NCBI GenBank assembly: GCA_964390795.1
Contig: CAYMLQ010000226.1
Span: 1 to 9,564 of the forward strand
Direction of reading: 5' to 3'
Length of the DNA: 9,564 bases
From: CAYMLQ01 sp964390795
GTDB lineage: Bacteria > Verrucomicrobiota > Kiritimatiellia > RFP12 > UBA1067
Position 1 is the stretch's first letter. Each line of letters starts with the position of its first letter. Under the pieces are notes generated by a model that had not been told where the DNA came from, made no database searches, and saw nothing but the letters and a program-made list of their open reading frames with translations. Below, piece after piece: positions 1 through 5,213 of this stretch. A program made the translations under genes and the position numbers.

Positions 1-2
1 AG

Positions 3-719
3 ACCCGTTCCGACTGGCTGCGCCGCCCCCTCAGCGCGAACCAGCTCCGGTATGCGGCCGACGATGTCCTGCACCTGCTGGCGTTGCGCGAGCGGCTGCT
101 GGCCGGCTGCGCGAGCGACACCGTGCGCGGCTGGCTGAGCCAAGACCTCGCGCGGCTGGACGACGAGGCCGCGTATCAGGACCGCGACCCGCGCCTCATG
201 TTCCTGCGGGTCAAAGGCGGCTCGCGCCTCAACGCTGGCGAGCTCGCGGTGCTGCGGGAACTCGCGGCCTGGCGCGAGACGGAGGCGCGCCAGCGCGACT
301 GGCCGCGCGGCCACGTTCTGCCGGACGACCTTCTGGTCACGCTCGCGCAACGCGCGCCAGCCGACCTCCGGGCGCTCGCGGGGATACCCGACCTGCCTCG
401 CAACATGCCCGAAGCCGTGACCGCCGACCTGCTGGCCGCTGTGTCGCGCGGCCTCGCCGTGACGGAAGCCGATTGCCCCCAGCCTGCCACAGACGACCTC
501 GCCACGAAGCGCGCGCTCAAGTCCAAAAGCGACCGGCTGCTGGCCCAGCTCAGCGCCGCTTGCGCCGCGCACAACATCGATCCCGCCTTGGCGGCCTCAC
601 GCGCCGAAGCCGAATCTTACTTACAGCGGCTTGCCGAAGGGTCCGCAGCCGACCACCCGCTCGCGCAAGGCTGGCGCAAGACGCTGCTGACGCAGACGCT
701 GCTATTCACAGCGACATAA
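3..719 (+). CDS. rnd: Ribonuclease D, C-terminal part (5' end outside window)
   Basis: 3'-to-5' exoribonuclease that trims the 3' ends of tRNA and other stable RNA precursors in the cytoplasm. The reading frame is open from base 3 with no start inside the window, so the gene is cut by the left edge; 238 residues are visible. The first residues, WLRRPLSANQLRYAADDV, match the end of the DEDDy exonuclease domain: Tyr17 and Asp21 form the Y-x3-D motif III (Tyr151/Asp155 in E. coli RNase D). An HRDC domain follows at about residues 60-145, with the typical RLNAGELAVLRELAAWRE and LPDDLL stretches, then a helical tail. About 217 residues follow the motif, close to the E. coli enzyme, so the C-terminus looks complete. 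The last six codons (LLFTAT) and the TAA stop overlap the left end of the inverted-repeat element at 700-818, so the native end of the protein may have been replaced. An internal TTG at 84 is not a credible start because the homology continues upstream. Confidence 0.93.
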   Translation, partial: TRSDWLRRPLSANQLRYAADDVLHLLALRERLLAGCASDTVRGWLSQDLARLDDEAAYQDRDPRLMFLRVKGGSRLNAGELAVLRELAAWRETEARQRDWPRGHVLPDDLLVTLAQRAPADLRALAGIPDLPRNMPEAVTADLLAAVSRGLAVTEADCPQPATDDLATKRALKSKSDRLLAQLSAACAAHNIDPALAASRAEAESYLQRLAEGSAADHPLAQGWRKTLLTQTLLFTAT

Positions 720-818
720 ATCCGCGCACGTTTGGAGCGGAACGCCTTCGCGTTCCGGCCGGCGCGGGAAGCCGCGCCGCTCCGTGACCGTTGGACACTT
801 ATGTCGCTGTGTATAGCA
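700..818. mobile_element. 119-bp MITE-like element with 20-bp terminal inverted repeats
   Basis: The ends TGCTATTCACAGCGACATAA (700-719) and TTATGTCGCTGTGTATAGCA (799-818) are reverse complements at 19 of 20 positions. They enclose a 79-bp interior that contains the two-armed palindrome at 734-783 and no credible reading frame. Size, terminal repeats and lack of coding capacity fit a non-autonomous miniature element or an intergenic palindromic repeat. GACGC occurs just outside the left end (695-699) and again at 823-827, but the second copy is four bases away from the right end, so a target-site duplication is not established. The left end supplies the stop codon of rnd. The right half contains TTGGAC (791-796) followed after 15 bases by TATAGC (812-817), a weak promoter-like pair pointing at the propeller gene. 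A bidirectional terminator is an alternative role, but there is no T-run beside the stems. Confidence 0.55.
734..783. repeat. Two-armed cruciform-capable palindrome inside the element
   Basis: This 50-base block reads as two 25-base halves that are imperfect reverse complements (19 of 25 positions). Each half is itself a hairpin. Arm 1 is CGGAACGC-CTTC-GCGTTCCG (738-757, 8 bp). Arm 2 is GGCGCGG-GAAG-CCGCGCC (761-778, 7 bp). The outer flanks GGAGCGG (734-740) and CCGCTCC (777-783) also pair. The two loops, CTTC and GAAG, are complementary. Where the arms differ in sequence, both sides of each stem differ together, so pairing is kept. Confidence 0.7.
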
Positions 819-858
819 CAAGGACGCGAGCGCTGAAGGAAGCCGGCACACGGGCTCT

Positions 859-864
859 GAGGTG
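859..864 (+). promoter_or_regulatory. Ribosome binding site of the PQQ-like propeller gene
   Basis: GAGGTG ends 7 bases before the ATG at 872. It decides the start: the frame is open back to a TTG at 791, but that start lies inside the inverted-repeat element and would put 27 charged residues in front of a clear signal peptide. It is the only good Shine-Dalgarno sequence in the window. Confidence 0.75.
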
Positions 865-871
865 TACCATT

Positions 872-2518
872 ATGGATAAAGGTCTGTTCCGATTTTTCCT
901 GTTGCCCGTTGCGCTTTCAACCCTGCCCCTTCACGCGAGCGACTGGCCGCAGTGGGGCGGCCGCAACGCGCGCAACTTCGTCGCGCATGAGACCGGACTG
1001 CCGGCCTCGTTCCGCCCCGACCGAACCGACGTCACCAACAGCGTCAAGACGCTCGTGCCCGGTGAAAACGTGAAGTGGACTGCCCCGCTCGGCACCCAGG
1101 CCTACGTCACGCCCGCCGTTTCTCAAGGCCGGGTCTACATCGGCGCGAACGACGCGAACGTCGATACGGGCCGCTTCGCCCGAACCAAGGGCAGCGTCCT
1201 CGACTGCCTGGACGAGGCGACGGGCAAACGCCTGTGGCGGCTGGTCATGCCGCGGCTTAAGACAAAGAACAAACAGTTCAACTTCGACGATCTGGATCTG
1301 GGGCTCTGCTCGTCTCCGACCGTGGAGGGTGACCGTGTCTACGTCATGGGCAGCCGCGGCGACGTGCTTTGCCTCGACGCCAACGGCCAGGCCGACGGCA
1401 ACGCGGGCCCGTTCACGGACGAAGGCCAGTACATGGCCGATGCGCGAACCTTCCCCGACAAGCCCGGCCGCTTCGACGCGACCAACGCACCCGCGCTGCC
1501 GGCCCCGATCAGGCTCTGCCCGGAGGACGCGGACATCGTCTGGCGCTACGATGTGATCGAGGCGCTCGACGTCTGGCCGCAGGACGCCGTGGACTGTTCG
1601 ATCCTGATCCTGGGTGATTATCTCTACGTCTGCACCTGCAACGGCGTGGACAAGTCGCACAAGAATATCCCGTCGCCGAGCGCGCCGGACATGATCGTGT
1701 TGGACAAGCGCACCGGAGCGCTCCTGGCCGTGATCGACCAGCCGCTGGGACGGGCGATCTTTCACGGGGACTGGTCCTCGCCCGCGCTCGCCCGCATCAA
1801 CGGACGGGATCTGATCGTCTGGGGCGGCGGTGACGGCATCTGCTACGCCTTCGACGCACGGTTCGAGCCTGGAAAAGACGGCAAGCCCGGCACGTTGCGG
1901 AGAGTCTGGCAGTTCGACTGCAACCCGCCGCACAACACATTTAAGGACGGGGCTAAACTGCCCTACAACAAGGGCGGAATCGGCCCGAGCGAGATCATCG
2001 CCACGCCGGTTATCGTCAGCAACCGCGTCTACGTCGCCGTGGGGCAAGACAGCCGCCACGGCAAGGGCAAAGGGTGCATGTCCTGCATCGACGCGACGCG
2101 CGAGGGAACCGTCACGGAAACAGGCAAGGTCTGGCAGAACGTCGATGTCGACCGCAGCTTCTCAAGCGCGGCCGTGACGGATGACGGCCTTATTTTCATC
2201 GCGGATTACACGGGTATCCTGCGCTGCCTCGACGCCGGCACCGGAGCGGAATACTGGAAGCACGATCTAGAAGGCCGCGTCTTCTGTTCGCCGCTGTGCG
2301 CCGACGGCAAGGTCTACATCGGAACGGAAGCCGGACGCCTGACGGTTGCGGAGGCGAACCGCGAGAAGCGCGTACTCAGCGAGATCCGCTTTGACGGCCC
2401 CATCTACGCCACACCGGTGGCCGCAAACGGAGTGCTTTACATCGCCTCGCAGCGCACCCTGTACGCGTTCCAGCAGCCTCAGCCCAACAGGGAACGGACC
2501 ACATCGGCCGCCGAGTAG
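872..2518 (+). CDS. Exported PQQ-like beta-propeller repeat protein
   Basis: 548-residue exported protein of the PQQ-binding-like beta-propeller superfamily (quinoprotein dehydrogenase and BamB-type fold). A signal peptide covers about residues 1-23 (MDKGLFRFFLLPVALSTLPLHAS) and is followed by DWPQWGG, the opening common in planctomycete and verrucomicrobial members. About eight blade repeats of the type (S/T)P-x(n)-VY(I/V)-G-x(n)-(L/C)D-x-x-TG-x-x-W are visible near residues 79-123, 147-171, 243-286, 302-330, 376-412, 430-463, 471-496 and 511-534. Thirteen cysteines are scattered, including C254/C256 and C402/C405, but no CxxCH haem motif is present, so it is not a quinohaemoprotein. Neither a PQQ cofactor nor a substrate can be read from the sequence; many relatives act as structural or scaffold proteins. 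The gene follows the element at 700-818 and its last 40 bases overlap the end of the opposite-strand gene. Function beyond the fold is unknown. Confidence 0.88.
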   Translation: MDKGLFRFFLLPVALSTLPLHASDWPQWGGRNARNFVAHETGLPASFRPDRTDVTNSVKTLVPGENVKWTAPLGTQAYVTPAVSQGRVYIGANDANVDTGRFARTKGSVLDCLDEATGKRLWRLVMPRLKTKNKQFNFDDLDLGLCSSPTVEGDRVYVMGSRGDVLCLDANGQADGNAGPFTDEGQYMADARTFPDKPGRFDATNAPALPAPIRLCPEDADIVWRYDVIEALDVWPQDAVDCSILILGDYLYVCTCNGVDKSHKNIPSPSAPDMIVLDKRTGALLAVIDQPLGRAIFHGDWSSPALARINGRDLIVWGGGDGICYAFDARFEPGKDGKPGTLRRVWQFDCNPPHNTFKDGAKLPYNKGGIGPSEIIATPVIVSNRVYVAVGQDSRHGKGKGCMSCIDATREGTVTETGKVWQNVDVDRSFSSAAVTDDGLIFIADYTGILRCLDAGTGAEYWKHDLEGRVFCSPLCADGKVYIGTEAGRLTVAEANREKRVLSEIRFDGPIYATPVAANGVLYIASQRTLYAFQQPQPNRERTTSAAE

Positions 2519-3906
2519 TCCGGATGCTCGGACGTACAGAACCGCCCGATATTGGCGAAATCGTCGCCCAGCGTCAAGATACAGGGTTCGAGGCTGCCGT
2601 CTGGCAAAACCTGCCCCAGTCCGATATTGGCGAAAAGCCCGTTGCAGACGCATTTGCGGCCGACGGTGTCCTCGATCTTGCCGCCCTTGGCCACATAGGA
2701 CGCGACCGGCTCGGAGGGGCAGCGGTAACCGATCGTGCCGTCCTCTTTCAGATAGACCTCGCGGAGATATCCCACATCACAGAGCTTGCGGCGCCCCTCG
2801 AAGACCGAGGCCTCTGAAAGCGTCCCCTCCAGTTGGGCCACCTTGAACGGGAAGCCCGTCGGCGAAACCACCGGATCGGTGAAGACTTTAGCCTTGCCCG
2901 AAAGCGCCTTCTGCACCAGCGCCCGGCGCACATCCGTCGTCAGCCCGGACTCCTCGCAGAGCGCGAAGGCCGTGCCGACCTGAACACCGGCAGCTCCGTC
3001 GGCCAAAGCCGACCGGACCCCTTCAGGCGAGCCGTACGCGCCGCCCAGCCAGAACGGCAGTCCGATTTTACGCATGGCCTCCAGATTGACAACGTCACGC
3101 GGCCCGTAGACCGGCTGACCGTCCTCCGACAATTTGAGCTGGCCGCGCGGCGGCGCGTTGTGCCCGCCCGCCAGAGGCCCCTCGATCACGAAGCCTTCCA
3201 CGCTGCCCCCGGCCCGGCGCAAGAGCATCGTGGCCAGAGAATCGGAGGAGATGATCGGCAGGAAGTCGGGGCGTGAAAGCGGATGCAGGCCCACAGCGCC
3301 TTCGATGAAGAGCGCCGGATCGAAGACGCGCTGGCAGTCGGTATCCGGCTTCGCGCCAATCACGCGGATCGCATACGTGGCCGCCTCATGCCGCGACAGC
3401 AAGTCCAGCACGCGCGGAATCTCAACCGGGATGCCGGCGCCCATGATGACCACGGCCACCCCGGCCAGCATCGCCCCGTAGACGGAGGGCAGGTGCGGCA
3501 ACTGGATCTTCTCGAGGTAGTTGATGCCGACCGGATTGGCATGCCCCTCACGCGCCAGGAAAACCTCCACGTAATTCGAGACGATGCAGATTTCGTCATA
3601 CCAATGGCTGTTCTTGATCGTTTGCTGGCCGATCGCCTTGTAAGGCACTTCCGGCTTCTTGCCGCCCGGCACGAAGAACACGTCGAGGATCCGCTGAGCC
3701 ATCTGCGGGAAAGGGAACTGCGACAGGGCCCGGCGGACATCGCCGCCCAGATCGCCATCCTGAAGCCGGCGCGCAAGAACCTGATCGAGTCCCGTTCCAG
3801 ACACGACGCCGAGTTGGCCGATCTTGGACACAGCCTGCGCCAGGTACCAATTCGAGACGCCTACGCCCATGCCGCCCTGGATGATTTTTGGAAGCGTGAT
3901 ATGCAT
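2479..3906 (-). CDS. Nitronate monooxygenase-family FMN oxidoreductase with cysteine-rich C-terminus
   Basis: 475-residue cytoplasmic flavoprotein of the nitronate monooxygenase (2-nitropropane dioxygenase) family, a TIM barrel that binds FMN. Members oxidise alkyl nitronates; relatives include the enoyl reductases FabK and PfaD. Visible motifs are IIQGGMGVGVS at residues 8-18, EGPLAGGHNAP at 242-252 with His249 where the family carries its conserved active-site histidine, LGGAYGSPEGV at 287-297, and GAAGVQVGTAFALCEESG at 304-321 for the phosphate end of FMN. The protein is about 130-150 residues longer than simple NMO or FabK enzymes. The extra C-terminal part (about 375-475) holds Cys396, Cys419, Cys421, Cys442 and Cys457, which suggests a bound metal or Fe-S cluster. 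The ATG at 3906 gives the QGGMG motif its usual N-terminal position. It has its own promoter-like region in the 234-bp gap before it. The substrate cannot be assigned; an enoyl reductase role is the main alternative. Confidence 0.82.
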   Translation of the reverse strand: MHITLPKIIQGGMGVGVSNWYLAQAVSKIGQLGVVSGTGLDQVLARRLQDGDLGGDVRRALSQFPFPQMAQRILDVFFVPGGKKPEVPYKAIGQQTIKNSHWYDEICIVSNYVEVFLAREGHANPVGINYLEKIQLPHLPSVYGAMLAGVAVVIMGAGIPVEIPRVLDLLSRHEAATYAIRVIGAKPDTDCQRVFDPALFIEGAVGLHPLSRPDFLPIISSDSLATMLLRRAGGSVEGFVIEGPLAGGHNAPPRGQLKLSEDGQPVYGPRDVVNLEAMRKIGLPFWLGGAYGSPEGVRSALADGAAGVQVGTAFALCEESGLTTDVRRALVQKALSGKAKVFTDPVVSPTGFPFKVAQLEGTLSEASVFEGRRKLCDVGYLREVYLKEDGTIGYRCPSEPVASYVAKGGKIEDTVGRKCVCNGLFANIGLGQVLPDGSLEPCILTLGDDFANIGRFCTSEHPDYSAADVVRSLLG

Positions 3907-4019
3907 ACTCTCAACCTAAAAGAACTCGCTGAAACCGGTGAACTTGCGCGACTGCCTCAGCAACCTTGCACACGAACTCACACTCGGAGAACGCCATACG
4001 ACCGGAAATGGGTACAAAT

Positions 4020-4067
4020 CTCTCAAATGAGAGGGCTTAACTTTATCACGGTATGGCGAATTGTCTA
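4020..4067 (-). promoter_or_regulatory. Putative promoter with operator-like palindrome upstream of the NMO-like gene
   Basis: Read on the minus strand, TAGACA (4067-4062) and TAAAGT (4045-4040) are separated by 16 bases and resemble -35 and -10 boxes. The predicted start point, near 4033, coincides with a perfect palindrome CTCTCAAATGAGAG (4020-4033; two 6-bp arms, AA centre). A repressor bound there would block initiation. This would give a leader of roughly 125 nt before the ATG at 3906. No riboswitch fold was recognised in the leader. Confidence 0.45.
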
Positions 4068-4071
4068 TACC

Positions 4072-4098
4072 TTTTTCAGCGAAAAACCGAAAACGGGT
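4072..4098 (-). terminator. Possible weak intrinsic terminator after the mannonate dehydratase-like gene
   Basis: On the minus strand, 43 bases beyond the stop, ACCCG-TTTT-CGGT can form a short stem with one bulged C and runs straight into TTTTT (4086-4082). A second inverted repeat, TTTTTC-GCT-GAAAAA (4086-4072), follows. The stem is short, so termination efficiency is doubtful. The block also separates this gene from the promoter of the next one. Confidence 0.3.
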
Positions 4099-4140
4099 GC
4101 GCCTCTTCCTCTCTTGCGCGAAATCATCCCGTCAGCGGCA

Positions 4141-5100
4141 TCATCTTCCCGCCGCCTCAACCAGCGCTTTGAGATAACCGTTCGCAAAGAGTCGGCCGAG
4201 CGTTCCGTATCCCGGCACGAAGCCCGGTTCCTCCCCTTCGCCCTCCATCGCAGGCACGTGGTCGCAGCGGAACGGCACCTCCAGCCCCAACTCGCGGTAC
4301 GTGCGGAAGAGCGCAAGCTGGTCGGTCTCACCCTCGTCGTGAAACAGCTCCGTGAACGCCTCCGCCGTGCCGCGCACGTCGCGCACGTGTACAAAGGCGA
4401 TACGCTGGCCGAAGTGCCGCGCCGCCGCGTCGAGGCTGACCCCCATGAGTTTGAAATTCGCCTGACAGAAGGTCACCGCGTTCTCGCGGCAGGGCGCGAG
4501 CGCGTAGGCGCGGTCATACGCCTCGACCGACCCGAAAAGCCGAGCCACACCGCCCAGCGACGGCAGGGGCGGATCGTCCGGGTGCAGCCCCATGCGGACT
4601 CCGAGTCGCCGCGCCTCCGGCATGACCGCGTTCAGAAATGCTTCGTAGTTCTCCCAGAGCCGACCCGCCTCCAGGGGCGCTCCCGGCATCACGGCGGGCG
4701 TGTCGGCCAGCCGAAAAAAGGTCGCGCGGGCGCCGCCGCGCCCCTCGCACTCGCCCGTGCGGTGCCAGCCCGTGCCCGCCATGAAATTGTAACAGAGCAG
4801 CCCGATGCCGAGCTCCGCCATGTTCGCCAGCAGCAGACGGTAGTGCTCCAAGGTCTCGTCGCGGCCCGGCAGCCCGAGCTTCACGCGCGACATGTCGAAC
4901 GGGTCGCCCTCCAGCGCCACCACGCGCAAGCCGGCCTTGGCGAGGTCCCCCACAACACCCGCCAGGGCGTCGCGGTTCCACGCCTCCGGACGACCGGTCA
5001 GCTCTGGAGCGACCTTCACGACCACGTCGGTGATGCCCATCTGGCGGCACAGCGTCCACAGCCGGTGCGGCCGCGGCGGCACGAACTCAATGATCTTCAT
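4141..5100 (-). CDS. Mannonate dehydratase (UxuA)-family TIM-barrel enzyme, short form
   Basis: 319-residue cytoplasmic enzyme of the mannonate dehydratase / xylose-isomerase-like TIM-barrel group. UxuA converts D-mannonate to 2-keto-3-deoxy-D-gluconate in glucuronate breakdown. Family motifs occur in order: LLCYNFMAGTGWHRT (101-115), GVRMGLHPDDPP (167-178), FCQANF (211-216), FVHVRDVRG (236-244), FHDEGETD (253-260) and FRCDH (277-281). His173, Cys212, His238 and Asp280 align with the four Mn(II) ligands of characterised enzymes, and His281 with the catalytic histidine beside the last ligand, so the active centre looks intact. The protein is shorter than typical UxuA (about 340-400 residues). 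It also differs at normally strict spots: RCDHV where UxuA has RPDHG, and GWHRT where it has DWTRT. It may therefore act on a different sugar acid. The start at 5100 has no Shine-Dalgarno sequence but a TTAAAAT box lies just upstream. It is divergent from the TonB-dependent receptor. Confidence 0.82.
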   Translation of the reverse strand: MKIIEFVPPRPHRLWTLCRQMGITDVVVKVAPELTGRPEAWNRDALAGVVGDLAKAGLRVVALEGDPFDMSRVKLGLPGRDETLEHYRLLLANMAELGIGLLCYNFMAGTGWHRTGECEGRGGARATFFRLADTPAVMPGAPLEAGRLWENYEAFLNAVMPEARRLGVRMGLHPDDPPLPSLGGVARLFGSVEAYDRAYALAPCRENAVTFCQANFKLMGVSLDAAARHFGQRIAFVHVRDVRGTAEAFTELFHDEGETDQLALFRTYRELGLEVPFRCDHVPAMEGEGEEPGFVPGYGTLGRLFANGYLKALVEAAGR

Positions 5101-5106
5101 GCCCGC

Positions 5107-5131
5107 ATTTTAACAAGACCCCGGCTCGGGG
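5107..5131 (-). promoter_or_regulatory. TTAAAAT -10-like box and GC palindrome before the mannonate dehydratase-like gene
   Basis: On the minus strand, TAAAAT (5112-5107; TTAAAAT with the preceding T) ends 6 bases before the ATG at 5100, with no Shine-Dalgarno sequence between them. If it is the -10 box, transcription would start at or next to the A of the start codon (leaderless mRNA). No convincing -35 box is present. Instead the hairpin CCCCG-GCT-CGGGG (5119-5131, plus-strand reading) occupies the spacer and -35 position, where an activator or repressor could bind. Confidence 0.35.
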
Positions 5132-5172
5132 CACACCGGATTCTTGATTGTACTCCGATTTTTTATTTCAGG

Positions 5173-5202
5173 TTGACAATACGCCGCGCGGTGTCTTATT
5201 CT
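5173..5202 (+). promoter_or_regulatory. Sigma-70-like promoter of the TonB-dependent receptor gene
   Basis: A consensus -35 box TTGACA (5173-5178) is followed after 18 bases by TATTCT (5197-5202, 4 of 6 to TATAAT). The -10 box ends 11 bases before the ATG at 5214, so the transcript would have a leader of only about 5 bases if that ATG is used. If translation starts at the GTG at 5304, the leader would be about 95 bases and would include the hairpin at 5260-5292. Confidence 0.6.
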
Positions 5203-5213
5203 CAACCACCATC

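Noticed and set aside
734..783. Intrinsic terminator of rnd
   Set aside because: The stems are strong but no T-run follows on either strand, and the stems sit inside a larger terminal-repeat element.
917..2059. Open frame of 380 codons opposite the propeller gene
   Set aside because: Antisense shadow: Val/Arg/Asp-rich with no recognisable motif, whereas the plus strand has regular propeller repeats and a signal peptide.
1120..2518. c-type haem site in the propeller protein
   Set aside because: Cysteine pairs such as C254/C256 and C402/C405 are present, but none is followed by His in a CxxCH arrangement.
3907..4033. Leader of the NMO-like gene as a riboswitch
   Set aside because: No known aptamer consensus (SAM, TPP, FMN, cobalamin, glycine) was recognised, and there is no strong multi-stem fold by eye.
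5101..5213. Cobalamin riboswitch upstream of the BtuB-like receptor
   Set aside because: The gap is too short for a cobalamin aptamer and lacks the B12-box sequence, so a cobalamin ligand is not supported.
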